Origin: Prevotella sp.
GTDB taxonomy: Bacteria > Bacteroidota > Bacteroidia > Bacteroidales > Bacteroidaceae
Length of the DNA: 36,019 nt
Direction: 5' to 3'
Assembly (NCBI GenBank): GCA_017941345.1
Contig: JAGAWQ010000151.1
Span: 1-36,019 of the forward strand
Part shown: one piece after another, positions 8,442 through 18,000 of the stretch
Numbering within the stretch: position 1 is the stretch's first letter
Layout: every line of letters begins with the position of its first letter
Program-made: the position numbers and the translations under genes
The notes under the pieces: model-generated
The model's database searches: none
The model's input: the letters and a program-made list of their open reading frames with translations, nothing else
What the model was told of the DNA's origin: nothing

Positions 8442-8473
8442 GAGGCCTGTCGTTCTTGCGACGGGCCTCTTTT
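8442..8473 (+). terminator. trp attenuator (intrinsic terminator in the leader)
   Basis: Arms 8442-8452 (GAGGCCTGTCG) and 8459-8469 (CGACGGGCCTC) form an 11-bp stem with one G-U pair around a TTCTTG loop, followed by TTTT. It lies after the Trp-rich leader ORF and 32 nt before trpB, so it should act as a conditional terminator for the operon. Confidence 0.85.
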
Positions 8474-8505
8474 AGTTGATAATTGATAATTAATAAAGAA
8501 TAATT

Positions 8506-9711
8506 ATGGGAAATTTTCAAGTTGACAAAAACGGTTTCTACGGTGAGTTCGGAGGCGCGTATGTGCCAGAGATACTCTACAAGTGTGTGCATGACCTGCA
8601 GGAGGCTTATCTGCCAATTGTTGAGAGTGCAGAGTTCAAAGCCGAGTATCATGCGCTGTTGAAGGACTATGTGGGACGGCCCTCACCGCTCTACTATGCC
8701 CGTAGGATGAGCGAGAAGTACGGCTGCCAGCTGTATCTGAAGCGTGAAGACCTGAACCACACGGGCGCTCACAAGATCAACAACACCATCGGACAGATTC
8801 TGCTGGCGAAGCGGATGGGCAAGACGCGCATCATTGCCGAGACGGGAGCCGGACAGCACGGCGTGGCTACGGCAACGGTGTGTGCCCTGATGGACATGAA
8901 GTGTGAGGTATTCATGGGGGCGACAGATGTGGAGCGTCAGCACACCAACGTGGAGCGAATGAAGATGCTGGGTGCCGAGGTGCATCCCGTCCGCACGGGC
9001 AACATGACGCTGAGCGATGCCTGCTCGGAGGCTATCCGCGACTGGTGCTGCCATCCTGCAGACACCTTCTATATCGTAGGTTCGACGATGGGGCCTCATC
9101 CCTATCCCGACCTCGTGGCGAGGATGCAGAGTGTCATCAGCGAGGAGATCAAGTGGCAGTTGGAGGAGCAGGTTGGCCGCGACTATCCTGATTATCTGAT
9201 TGCCTGCATCGGAGGCGGAAGTAACGCTGCTGGCACCATCTATCACTATATGGACGATGAGCGCGTAAAAATTGTGTTGGCTGAAGCTGGCGGACACGGC
9301 TGGGATACCGACTACACCGCAGCTACGATACATCGCGGCACGACGGGAATCCTGCACGGAGCGAAGATGCTGGTGATGCAGGACGAGGACGGACAGATTC
9401 AGGAGGCGTTTACCATCTCCGCAGGTCTCGACTACCCTGGTGTAGGTCCGATGCATTGCAACATGGCGAAGAAGGGTCGTACGCAGGTGCTGAGCATCAA
9501 TGACGACGAGGCCATCTACGGCGGCTACGAGCTGACGCGCATGGAGGGCATCATCCCTGCCATCGAGAGTGCCCACGCCATTGCGGCGCTTTCCAAACTA
9601 AGTTTCAAGAAGGACGATGTGGTGGTGCTGACGGTCAGCGGGCGTGGCGACAAGGATGTGGAGACGTATTTGAAGAATAAAGAAATGGCTAAAGAATATG
9701 GAAATTTTTAA
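8506..9711 (+). CDS. trpB: Tryptophan synthase beta chain
   Basis: A 401-residue PLP enzyme that condenses indole with serine to give tryptophan; it works as the alpha2-beta2 complex with TrpA in the cytoplasm. The N-terminal GEFGGAYVPEIL, the PLP lysine K90 in HTGAHKINN, ETGAGQHGVA, the phosphate-binding GGGSNA and the HRGTTGILHG segment all match TrpB1, and the length is normal. It is the first structural gene of the operon, after the attenuator, and its last 14 nt overlap trpE, which suggests translational coupling. The spacer before it (8476-8505) holds AT-rich repeats of the type TTGATAATTGATAATTAAT that recur elsewhere in the window. Start ATG 8506 gives the family N-terminus. Confidence 0.97.
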   Translation: MGNFQVDKNGFYGEFGGAYVPEILYKCVHDLQEAYLPIVESAEFKAEYHALLKDYVGRPSPLYYARRMSEKYGCQLYLKREDLNHTGAHKINNTIGQILLAKRMGKTRIIAETGAGQHGVATATVCALMDMKCEVFMGATDVERQHTNVERMKMLGAEVHPVRTGNMTLSDACSEAIRDWCCHPADTFYIVGSTMGPHPYPDLVARMQSVISEEIKWQLEEQVGRDYPDYLIACIGGGSNAAGTIYHYMDDERVKIVLAEAGGHGWDTDYTAATIHRGTTGILHGAKMLVMQDEDGQIQEAFTISAGLDYPGVGPMHCNMAKKGRTQVLSINDDEAIYGGYELTRMEGIIPAIESAHAIAALSKLSFKKDDVVVLTVSGRGDKDVETYLKNKEMAKEYGNF

Positions 9712-11089
9712 ATATCAAACAACAAGCAAAACTATTCTGGCGGATCTGTATACCCCAGTTGGCGTGTATATGCGGTTGCGCGACCTCTATCCGCAGAGTG
9801 CGCTGATGGAGAGCTCGGACTATCACGACCAGAGCAATTCGCGTTCGTTTATCGGTATCAATCCCATGGCTAGCGTAGCTATCGGGCACGGGGTCGCTAC
9901 GGTCAACTATCCCGACGGAACTACGATGAGCCAGGCGTTAACTGTAGGCTTCGGTTCTGCCGAAGCCATCCACGCCCTTATTGACCGCATCGAGGTCAGT
10001 GGCGATGATGCAGCCGTCTGCGGGCTCTACGGCTACACCTCGTTCAACGCCGTGCGCTATTTCGAGGACATCGCCGTGAAGGACGAGACGCAGGAGAAGA
10101 ACGATGCTCCCGACGTGCTGTATATATTATATAAGGTGGTGATAGTGTTCGACCATCATAACAGTCAGCTGAAAATCGTGTCGTTGGGTGATGCTGCTGA
10201 CATCGATGTAATCTACCGTGCGATGAACAAGGCCAATGTGCAGGCATACGATTTCCATCCCGTAGGCGATGTGCGCTCGACGCTGACAGATGAAGAGCAC
10301 AAGGCGAATATCCGCCGCGGCATCCGGCATTGTCTGCGCGGCGACGTGTTCCAGATTGTGCTCAGCCGTCGCTTTATTCAGCAGTACGAGGGTGATGACT
10401 TCAAGCTCTATCGTGCTTTAAGGAGCATCAATCCGAGTCCGTACCTGTTCTACTTCGACTTCGGTGGGTTCAGGATATTCGGAAGCAGTCCTGAAACGCA
10501 TTGCAGGATTGAGGGACGTCGCGCTTACATCGACCCCATTGCCGGCACGACGAAGCGCACGGGCGATGCAGAGGCAGACCGCAAAGGAGCAGAGTATCTG
10601 CGCAGCGACCCCAAGGAGAATGCTGAACACGTGATGCTGGTAGACCTGGCGCGTAATGACCTGAGTCGCAATTGTCATGACGTAAAGGTCGATTTCTACA
10701 AGGACTTGCAGTACTATTCGCACGTGATTCATCTCGTGTCGCGAGTCAGCGGTGAGCTCGATGCTGATAAAGACCCTATCAAGGCATTTATTGACACCTT
10801 CCCCGCCGGTACGCTCAGCGGTGCGCCTAAGGTGCGTGCCATGCAGCTTATTTCTGAGTATGAGCCGCACAACCGCGGTGCCTACGGTGGTTGCATTGGG
10901 TACATCGGTTTGGATGGCTCGCTGAATCAGGCCATCACCATTCGCACCTTCGTCTCGCGCAATGGCGAGCTGTGGTTCCAGGCCGGCGGCGGCATTGTGG
11001 CCAAGAGCGACGAGGAGTATGAACTGCAGGAAGTAAACAATAAACTGGGAGCCCTTCGCAAGGCAATCATTAAAGCTTCAGAATTATGA
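9698..11089 (+). CDS. trpE: Anthranilate synthase component I
   Basis: A 463-residue chorismate-binding enzyme that makes anthranilate from chorismate with ammonia supplied by TrpG. The N-terminal half has the LMESSD motif, the equivalent of the LLES element that binds feedback-inhibiting tryptophan. The C-terminal half has VLSRRF, FGSSPETH, PIAGTTKRTGD, HVMLVDLARNDL, FPAGTLSGAPKVRAM and QAGGGIVAKSD, which cover the chorismate and Mg2+ site. It overlaps trpB by 14 nt and trpG by 4 nt (ATGA), so B, E and G are probably translated in a coupled way. Length is normal for a stand-alone TrpE. Confidence 0.97.
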   Translation: MEIFKYQTTSKTILADLYTPVGVYMRLRDLYPQSALMESSDYHDQSNSRSFIGINPMASVAIGHGVATVNYPDGTTMSQALTVGFGSAEAIHALIDRIEVSGDDAAVCGLYGYTSFNAVRYFEDIAVKDETQEKNDAPDVLYILYKVVIVFDHHNSQLKIVSLGDAADIDVIYRAMNKANVQAYDFHPVGDVRSTLTDEEHKANIRRGIRHCLRGDVFQIVLSRRFIQQYEGDDFKLYRALRSINPSPYLFYFDFGGFRIFGSSPETHCRIEGRRAYIDPIAGTTKRTGDAEADRKGAEYLRSDPKENAEHVMLVDLARNDLSRNCHDVKVDFYKDLQYYSHVIHLVSRVSGELDADKDPIKAFIDTFPAGTLSGAPKVRAMQLISEYEPHNRGAYGGCIGYIGLDGSLNQAITIRTFVSRNGELWFQAGGGIVAKSDEEYELQEVNNKLGALRKAIIKASEL

Positions 11090-11649
11090 AAATAGTTATC
11101 ATCGACAATTACGACTCGTTTACCTACAACTTGAGTCATTTGGTGAAGGAGCTGGGCGCTGAGGTCGCCGTTGTGCGCAACGACCAGTTCCGCCTCGACG
11201 AAATCGAGGCGTACAGTAAGATTATCCTTTCGCCCGGGCCTGGAATTCCGTCGGAGGCAGGTCTGCTGCTCGACGTCATCCGCACCTACGCCGGTCGCAA
11301 GCCAATCCTTGGCGTGTGTTTGGGCCATCAGGCCATCGGTGAGGTATTCGGTGCGAAATTAGAGAACCTCAGCGACGTATTTCACGGTGTGGCGACCCCT
11401 TGCCATATCATTACTGACGACCCCATCTTCAGTGGCATTTCTCGTGACATTACCATCGGACGCTATCATTCATGGGTTGTCGCTCGCGAGGACCTGCCTG
11501 ACTGTCTTGAGGTTACGGCAGTCTCCGACGAGGGCCAGATCATGGCTCTCCGCCATCGCAATCTGAACGTTCGTGGCATACAATTCCATCCCGAGAGCGT
11601 GCTGACCCCCGATGGCAAGAAGATGCTCCAAAACTGGCTCTTCCTTTAA
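11086..11649 (+). CDS. trpG: Anthranilate synthase glutamine amidotransferase component
   Basis: A 187-residue class I glutamine amidotransferase that hydrolyses glutamine and passes ammonia to TrpE. The catalytic triad is visible as Cys78 in GVCLGHQ and His168/Glu170 in IQFHPES; the oxyanion-type LSPGPGIPSEAG segment precedes them. It starts inside the trpE stop region (ATGA overlap), consistent with stoichiometric synthesis. Its family also includes PabA, and in some bacteria one subunit serves both enzymes; position in the trp operon supports TrpG. A 31-nt spacer of AATTGTCAAATATCAATTAATT type separates it from trpD. Confidence 0.95.
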   Translation: MKIVIIDNYDSFTYNLSHLVKELGAEVAVVRNDQFRLDEIEAYSKIILSPGPGIPSEAGLLLDVIRTYAGRKPILGVCLGHQAIGEVFGAKLENLSDVFHGVATPCHIITDDPIFSGISRDITIGRYHSWVVAREDLPDCLEVTAVSDEGQIMALRHRNLNVRGIQFHPESVLTPDGKKMLQNWLFL

Positions 11650-11680
11650 TTATCAATTGTCAAATATCAATTAATTTAAT

Positions 11681-12691
11681 ATGGAACAGACAATGAAAGG
11701 CTATCTCTTCCGCCTGTTGAATCACGAAGAGCTCTCCCGCGAGGAGATGAAAAACATCCTGATTGGCATCACCCAGAGTGAATATCCCAACGAGCAGATT
11801 ACCGCCCTGCTGACGTGTCTGCAGATGCGCGGCGTCACCGTCGACGAGCTGCTTGGCTTCCGCGATGGCATCCTCGAGACCGGTGTATCGGCCATCCTGC
11901 AGGCCGACCGTTACATCGATGTTGTAGGTACCGGTGGCGACCGTAAGAACACCTTTAACATCTCGACGACGAGTTGTTTCGTCATCGCCGGAGCTGGCTA
12001 CAAGGTGGCAAAACACGGTAACTATGCCGCCACTTCCGTTTCTGGCGCTTCAAATGTCATTGCCCATCATGGCATCAAGTTTACTGACGACATCGACCGC
12101 CTGAACCGCTCGCTCAACGAGGCCGGCATCGTGTATCTGCATGCCCAGCTCTTCGCTAAGGCAATGAAGTTCGTCGGCCCTATCCGCAAGGCGTTGCAGT
12201 TCCCCACCATCTTCAATCTCCTTGGTCCTATCGTCAACCCCTCGCAGCCTAAATGCCAGCTGCTCGGCGTAGCCAACCTCGACCAGATGCGCCTCTACCA
12301 TCAGGTCTATCAGAAGTTGGGTATCGACTATGGCATTGTGAATAGCATCGACGGCTACGATGAGATATCGCTGACGGGCGATTTCAAGGTCACCACCAAG
12401 GACTACGAGCGCATCTTCTCGCCAAAAGACTTAGGCTTCGACATCGCCAAGCCGGAAGAACTTGTAGGCGGAGCCACCGAAGAAGAGGCTGCCCAGATTT
12501 TCGACTCCGTACTCGAGAATCGCGCCCTGCCCGCCCAGAAGAACATCGTGCTGGCCAATGCCGCCTTCGGTATTCAGGTCATGGAGCGCGGCCAGAAGAG
12601 CGTCGAGGAGTGCATCGAGATTGCCCGCGAGAGCATCGACAGCGGAACGGCATTACGGACATTCAAGAAGTTCGTCGAGTTAAATTCGTAA
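11681..12691 (+). CDS. trpD: Anthranilate phosphoribosyltransferase
   Basis: A 336-residue enzyme that transfers phosphoribose from PRPP to anthranilate. The glycine-rich PRPP loop GTGGD (residues 83-87) and the following KNTFNIST, KHGNYAATSVSGASNV and NLLGPIVNP motifs are all present, as is the N-terminal helical domain (RLLNHEELSREEMKNIL). It is a stand-alone enzyme, not fused to TrpG. Start ATG 11681 is used here; a second in-frame ATG at 11693 is possible and would shorten it by four residues. The 29-nt spacer to trpC has no hairpin. Confidence 0.96.
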   Translation: MEQTMKGYLFRLLNHEELSREEMKNILIGITQSEYPNEQITALLTCLQMRGVTVDELLGFRDGILETGVSAILQADRYIDVVGTGGDRKNTFNISTTSCFVIAGAGYKVAKHGNYAATSVSGASNVIAHHGIKFTDDIDRLNRSLNEAGIVYLHAQLFAKAMKFVGPIRKALQFPTIFNLLGPIVNPSQPKCQLLGVANLDQMRLYHQVYQKLGIDYGIVNSIDGYDEISLTGDFKVTTKDYERIFSPKDLGFDIAKPEELVGGATEEEAAQIFDSVLENRALPAQKNIVLANAAFGIQVMERGQKSVEECIEIARESIDSGTALRTFKKFVELNS

Positions 12692-12720
12692 TATCGATAC
12701 CACGTCATAACGAAAAGAAT

Positions 12721-13470
12721 ATGCAAGACATCCTACAACAAATTATTGCCCACAAACGTGAGGAAATGGTTGCTCTCTATGCAAAAAAAAACTCCCTACG
12801 TGAGGCCCTGAAACAAAGTGAAACAGGTATCATCGCCGAGTTCAAGCGCCGCTCACCCTCAAAGGGTTGGATTAAGGAAGAGGGACGTGCCGACATTATC
12901 CCACTGTCGTACCAGCAGAATGGTGCCGCCGCCCTGAGCATCCTCACCGACGAGCACTACTTTGGTGGAAATGACGACTTCATTCGTCAGGCGCGCCAGA
13001 GCGGTGTTACCCTTCCCATCCTCTATAAGAATTTCGTCATCGACGAGGCCCAGCTCTATGCCGCTGCTCTCTGCGGAGCCAGTGCCGTGCTGCTCATTGC
13101 CGCCTGCCTGTCGAAACAGAAGTGCAAAACACTCCTGCACAGTGCGCATGAGTTGGGACTTGAAGTTCTTCTGGAGATGCACTCCGAAGCAGAACTCGAA
13201 TACGCAGAACTCGGCCCCGACCTCTGTGGCATCAACAATCGCAACCTTGGCTCGTTTGTCACCGATGTCGATAACTCTTTCCGTCTCGCCGAGCTTCTGC
13301 CGAAGGATGCGGTAAAAGTCAGCGAGAGTGGTATCAGCGACCCCGTTACTGTCCGCGCCCTCCGTCAGGCCGGTTTCCGTGGCTTCCTCATTGGTGAGAC
13401 CTTCATGAAGACTCCATCCCCAGGCCAGGCACTTGCCGACTTCGTCGGTAAATTAACAATTGACAATTGA
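12721..13470 (+). CDS. trpC: Indole-3-glycerol phosphate synthase
   Basis: A 249-residue TIM-barrel enzyme that closes the indole ring of CdRP. Catalytic residues are visible as Glu40 and Lys42 in IIAEFKRRSPSKG, Lys103 in ILYKNFVID and Glu152 in VLLEMHSE; GINNRNL and VSESGI form the phosphate-binding side. The frame is open further upstream through a GTG at 12610 inside trpD, but ATG 12721 gives the normal N-terminus (MQDILQQIIAHKREE), so the longer version is rejected. It is not fused to TrpF, which follows 5 nt later. Confidence 0.95.
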   Translation: MQDILQQIIAHKREEMVALYAKKNSLREALKQSETGIIAEFKRRSPSKGWIKEEGRADIIPLSYQQNGAAALSILTDEHYFGGNDDFIRQARQSGVTLPILYKNFVIDEAQLYAAALCGASAVLLIAACLSKQKCKTLLHSAHELGLEVLLEMHSEAELEYAELGPDLCGINNRNLGSFVTDVDNSFRLAELLPKDAVKVSESGISDPVTVRALRQAGFRGFLIGETFMKTPSPGQALADFVGKLTIDN

Positions 13471-13475
13471 TAATT

Positions 13476-14101
13476 ATGATTACCAGGAATTTTCTCATTA
13501 AGGTATGCGGCATGTGCGATGCTGACAATATCCGTGAGGTGGAGAAGTTAGGCATTGACTGGATGGGCTTCATCTTCTGGCCGAAGTCCAGCCGATACGT
13601 CAGTGAGCGCCCCGCCTATCTGCCACAGAAGTGCAAGCGCGTCGGTGTGTTCGTAGATGAAGATATGGAGACCATCAAGAAGATTGCAGACGATTATGCT
13701 TTGGATTTTATCCAGCTACATGGTCATGAATCACCAGAACAACTCTTCACTCTTCACTCTTCACTGTCTCACTCGTCAAGGCCTTCAACATCGCCACGAA
13801 AGAGGATTTAGATGCAACAGCCGCCTACGCAGGCCTCGTCGATTACTTCCTCTTCGACACTAAGGGCAAGAGTGTTGGCGGCAGTGGCGAGAAGTTCGAT
13901 TGGAGTGTCCTCGAAGCCTACAATGGCGACACGCCCTTCCTACTCAGCGGCGGTATAGGCCCCGATGATGCAGTACGCGTCAAGTCGTTCCGGCACCCCA
14001 GGTGCATCGGCATCGACCTCAACTCTCGTTTCGAGATTGAGCCAGGAATAAAAGATATTACGAAATTAAAAACATTTTTGAATGATGACCAACAAGATTA
14101 A
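13476..14101 (+). pseudogene. trpF: Phosphoribosylanthranilate isomerase, frameshifted at a 7-bp repeat
   Basis: TrpF converts PRA to CdRP. The first part runs from ATG 13476 (MITRNFLIKVCGMCDADNIRE, FWPKSSRYVS, VGVFVDED, FIQLHGHESPEQLF) and ends prematurely at TAG 13809-13811. The rest of the enzyme continues in another frame from about 13739 to TAA 14099-14101 (VKAFNIATKEDLDATAAYAG, VDYFLFDTKGKSVGGSGEKFDW, LLSGGIGPDDA, CIGIDLNSRFE). The break coincides with three copies of ACTCTTC (13742-13762). One or four copies would restore one continuous TrpF. Conserved motifs on both sides are intact, so the lesion is recent, reversible, or a sequencing error. It overlaps trpA by 20 nt. A TTG at 13467 in the same frame is an unlikely start. 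Confidence 0.85.
13742..13765 (+). repeat. 7-bp tandem repeat ACTCTTC x3 plus ACT inside trpF
   Basis: Three perfect tandem copies occupy 13742-13762, with a partial fourth to 13765. The unit length is not a multiple of three, so gain or loss of a unit changes the trpF frame. The encoded segment falls in the variable loop between the QLHGHESPE and VKAF motifs, where length changes are tolerated in the family. Confidence 0.85.
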
Positions 14102-14870
14102 TAAGCTCTTTGCTGAGCAACCCCAGGATAAAAAGTTCCTTTCACTCTATTTCTGTGCCGGCTGTCCTACACTCGACGGCACGGGCGATGTAATTCTCAC
14201 CATGCAGCGCCGTGGCATCGACTTCATCGAGGTTGGTATCCCCTTCAGCGATCCTCTCGCTGACGGCCCCGTCATCCAGAGTGCCGCCACTCAGGCCCTC
14301 AAGAACGGCATGACCCTGTCGAAACTCTTCACCCAACTAAAGGCCATTAAAGGGCAAGTGCAGATTCCACTTATCCTCATGGGCTATCTCAACCCCATCC
14401 TGCACTACGGCATCGAGGCCTTCTGCAAAAGCTGCGTAGAGAGCGGTGTAAGCGGTGCCATCATTCCCGACCTGCCTTTCGATGACTATCTGAACATCGT
14501 GAAACCTGTAGCAGACAAATACGACCTGCGTATCATCATGCTCATCACCCCTGAGACCAGCGACGAGCGCATCCGATTTATCGACAACAACACCGACGGC
14601 TTCATCTATATGGTCAGTTCTGCCGCCATCACCGGTGCCCAGCAGTCGTTCGACGATGCCAAGCAAGCCTACTTCCGTCGCATCGACCAGATGAACCTGC
14701 GCAATCCCCGCATGATTGGCTTCGGCATCAGTAATCGTCAGACACTCCAGTCTGCCCAGCAGAATGCCGCTGGTGCCATCATCGGTTCCAAGTTCGTCAC
14801 GCTCCTCAACGACACTAACGGTGATACCGACGAGGCTCTCAACCGCCTCTTTGCTGCCTTGTCGGAATAA
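14082..14870 (+). CDS. trpA: Tryptophan synthase alpha chain
   Basis: A 262-residue TIM-barrel subunit that cleaves indole-3-glycerol phosphate and channels indole to TrpB. The catalytic Glu and Asp are seen in FIEVGIPFSDPLADGP (Glu50 and Asp61 from the first ATG; starting at the second ATG, 14085, they become 49 and 60, as in the Salmonella enzyme). PLILMGYLNPI, IIPDLPFDDY, LITPETSDERI, FIYMVSSAAITGA and a FGISNRQTL barrel strand are conserved. It overlaps the end of trpF and is the last gene of the operon. No strong intrinsic terminator follows; a 10-bp inverted repeat (14903-14949) lies downstream. Confidence 0.96.
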   Translation: MMTNKINKLFAEQPQDKKFLSLYFCAGCPTLDGTGDVILTMQRRGIDFIEVGIPFSDPLADGPVIQSAATQALKNGMTLSKLFTQLKAIKGQVQIPLILMGYLNPILHYGIEAFCKSCVESGVSGAIIPDLPFDDYLNIVKPVADKYDLRIIMLITPETSDERIRFIDNNTDGFIYMVSSAAITGAQQSFDDAKQAYFRRIDQMNLRNPRMIGFGISNRQTLQSAQQNAAGAIIGSKFVTLLNDTNGDTDEALNRLFAALSE

Positions 14871-14902
14871 TACAAAAAGCGTTTCTTTGAGGACGAAATG
14901 TC

Positions 14903-14949
14903 AAAGTGTAAGATATGGTAGGCAAAGACGGACGGAATGCTTACACTTT
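14903..14949 (+). other. Inverted repeat AAAGTGTAAG ... CTTACACTTT between trpA and gltB
   Basis: Perfect 10-bp arms at 14903-14912 and 14940-14949 with a 27-nt spacer. The arms contain AAAGTGT, the core of the box found at 14974-14983. It could be part of a multi-site operator for gltB or a weak terminator of trp; there is no T-tract directly after the second arm. Confidence 0.5.
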
Positions 14950-14972
14950 TGATGGGAAATTGGTGGTTTTGA

Positions 14973-14985
14973 TGCAAAGTGTCAG
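14973..14985 (+). promoter_or_regulatory. Candidate operator TGCAAAGTGTCAG upstream of gltB
   Basis: Identical to the 13-mer at 8228-8240 upstream of trp and placed 61 nt before the gltB -7 box. The sequence from here to the -7 box aligns with the trp promoter region, which suggests one regulator for both operons. Confidence 0.55.
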
Positions 14986-15020
14986 AAAGGACGATTTTGA
15001 AGATAAAAAGGAAGCGGAAT

Positions 15021-15053
15021 TTTGTTAGATTAAGCAGAATGTCGTAATTTTGC
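15021..15053 (+). promoter_or_regulatory. gltBD promoter
   Basis: TTTG 15021-15024, a 20-nt spacer and TAATTTTGC 15045-15053 fit the Bacteroidetes consensus. The segment GCAGAATGTCGTAATTTTGC is very close to the glnK promoter core GCAAAGTGTCGTAACTTTGC. The leader to gltB is about 35 nt. Confidence 0.8.
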
Positions 15054-15093
15054 AGCTGATAATGAGCAAAAAGAAAGAAAAAGTAAGGATAAT

Positions 15094-18000
15094 ATGGCAA
15101 AACGTAAACTTCAAACATCGGAAAGATTGCAAAAAGAAGCACATTCGCATCAAGGATTTTACCAGAGCCAGTACGAGCATGATGCCTGCGGCGTGGGAAT
15201 GGTTGTGAACATCCACGGCGGAAAGAGTCATGAACTAGTGGACAATGCCCTGAGGGTGCTGGAAAACATGGAGCATCGCGGCGCAGAGACGCGCGACAAG
15301 ACGGGTGATGGTGCTGGTATCATGGTACAGATTCCGCATGAGTTTATTCTGTTGCAGGGTATCCCCGTGCCGGAGAAGGGTAAGTATGGTACAGGACTGG
15401 TGTTCTTGCCAAAAGACGAGAAGGTGCAACAGGGTATTCTGAGCGTGATGATTGAGGAGATTGAGCGCGAAGGACTGACGCTGATGCACCTGAGGGCTGT
15501 GCCTACAAATCCCGAGGTGCTGGGTGCGGCTGCCCGTGAGGTTGAGCCCGACATCAAGCAGATTTTCGTGACGGGTATTGCTGACGAACAGGTGCCTGTG
15601 TTCGAGCGTATACTATATAAGGTACGCAAGCGTATTGAGAATCGCATCGACGATGAGGATTTTTATATCTGTTCGTTGTCAAACAAGAACATTATCTATA
15701 AGGGAATGCTGACCAGCGGACAGCTGCGACGCTACTTCCCTGACCTTTCGAACGACTACTTTACAAGCGGACTGGCGCTGGTCCATTCAAGATTCTCAAC
15801 CAACACATTCCCCAAATGGAAACTAGCCCAGCCCTTCCGCTTGCTGGCCCACAATGGTGAGATTAACACCATCCGTGGCAACCGTGGCTGGATGAAGGCT
15901 CGTGAGAGCGTACTGAACAGCGAGGCCTTAGGCGACATCAAGGACCTGCGCCCCATCGTGCAGGAGGGCATGAGTGACTCAGCCAGCCTCGACAACGTGT
16001 TTGAGTTTCTGATGTTGAGCGGACTGTTGCTGCCGCAGGCGATGGCGATATTGGTGCCGGAGAGCTTCAATGACAAGAACCCTATCAGCGAGGATTTGAA
16101 GGCGTTCTATGAATACCACTCAATATTGATGGAGCCGTGGGACGGTCCTGCCGCACTGCTGTTCAGCGACGGACGCTATGCCGGCGGTATGCTGGACAGA
16201 AACGGACTGCGCCCCAGTCGCTACACCATTACCAAGAGCGGTATGATGGTTGTGGCCAGTGAGGTCGGCGTGATGGATTTTGAGCCGGGCGACGTGGTGT
16301 CGAAAGGCCGCCTGCAGCCCGGTAAGATTCTGCTGATTGACACCCAGGAAGGTAAGATATACTACGATGGCGAAATCAAGGAGCAGTTGGCGAAGGCGCA
16401 TCCCTATCGCGAGTGGCTGAACGAGAACCGTGTGCAGCTGGAGAAGTTGAAGAGCGGTCGCCACATAGATAACGGTGTGGTCGATTTAGAGCGCAAATTG
16501 GTGACCTTTGGTTTCGGTCAAGAGGATATCGACAAGACCATCATCCCCATGGCTACAGCAGGTCAGGAACCTGTTGCTGCGATGGGTAACGATACGCCGC
16601 TGGCCGTCATCTCAGACCGTCCTCAGGTGTTGTTCAACTACTTCCGTCAGCAGTTTGCCCAGGTGACGAACCCTGCCATCGACCCGATTCGCGAGGAATT
16701 GGTGATGAGCCTGACGGAGTACATCGGGGCGGTGGGGACGAACATCCTGACGCCGGACGCGAGCAACTGTAAGATGGTTCGCCTGCCACAGCCCGTATTG
16801 ACCAACACACAACTCGATATATTATGTAACATCCGCTATAAGGGATTCAACACCAAGAAGCTCTCCATTCTCTTCGAAATGAGTAAGGGCGAGGAAGGCT
16901 TGTGTCAGGCATTGGACGACCTGTGTCATCAGGCCGAGGCCAGTGTGGACGAGGGGGTGAACTACATTATTCTCTCTGACCGCGATATCGATGAGACACA
17001 TGCTGCCATCCCATCGCTGTTGGCTGTATCGGCTGTTCACCACTATCTGATTAGCGTAGGCAAGCGGGTGCAGACGGCGCTGATTGTGGAGAGCGGTGAG
17101 ATACGCGAGGTGATGCACGCGGCGCTGTTGTTGGGCTATGGTGCCTCAGCGCTGTGTCCCTATATGACATTTGCCGTGCTTGATGATTTGGTGAAAAGAG
17201 GAAAAATTCAGGAGGAGTATGCTACAGCCGAGAAGAACTATATCAAGGCGGTGGATAAAGGATTAAAGAAGATAATGAGTAAGATGGGCATATCGACCAT
17301 CCGCTCTTATCGTGGCGCCAAGATTTTCGAGAGCATCGGACTGAGCGAGGACCTGTTGCGCCGCTACTTCGGTACAGAGGTGAGCACTATCGGTGGTGTA
17401 GGTTTGAAGGAGATTGCACGCGATGCCATCCGTCTGCATGAGATGGGTCGCTGTGACACAGCGACATACTTGACCAATCAGGGACAGTTTGCATGGCGCA
17501 AGGATGGCATCAAGCACGCCTGGAACCCGGAGACAATCGCTCAGTTGCAGCTGGCCACCCGTCAGGGCAATTACGATAAATTCAAGGATTGGGCAAAGAT
17601 TGTCGACGAGAAGGAATCGCCCATCTTCATCCGCGACTTCTTAAAGTTCAAGAAGGCTGCCAAACCAACACCTATCGACGAGGTGGAGCCTGTGGAGAGC
17701 ATCGTGAAGCACTTCGTAACGGGTGCCATGTCGTTTGGCGCGCTGAGCATTGAGGCCCATGAGGCCTTGGCTCTGGCGATGAACAAACTGGGGGCACGCT
17801 CGAACACGGGTGAGGGTGGCGAGGACAATGCCCGCTATCACTCGGAGGTGGACGGCGTGAGCCTATCGAGCAAGACCAAACAGATCGCATCAGGACGATT
17901 TGGCGTGACGGCTGAATACTTGGTGAATGCTGAGGAGATACAGATTAAGGTGGCGCAGGGAGCGAAGCCCGGTGAGGGCGGACAGCTGCCCGGCTTTAAA

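Noticed and set aside
12610-12720. N-terminal extension of trpC from a GTG inside trpD
   Set aside because: The extension reads the end of trpD in another frame, and ATG 12721 gives the normal TrpC N-terminus.
15062-15235. Small ORF starting in the gltB leader (MSKKKEKVRIIWQ...)
   Set aside because: It runs out of frame into gltB and has only scattered single Trp codons. No terminator or alternative structure was seen, so it is not treated as a leader peptide.
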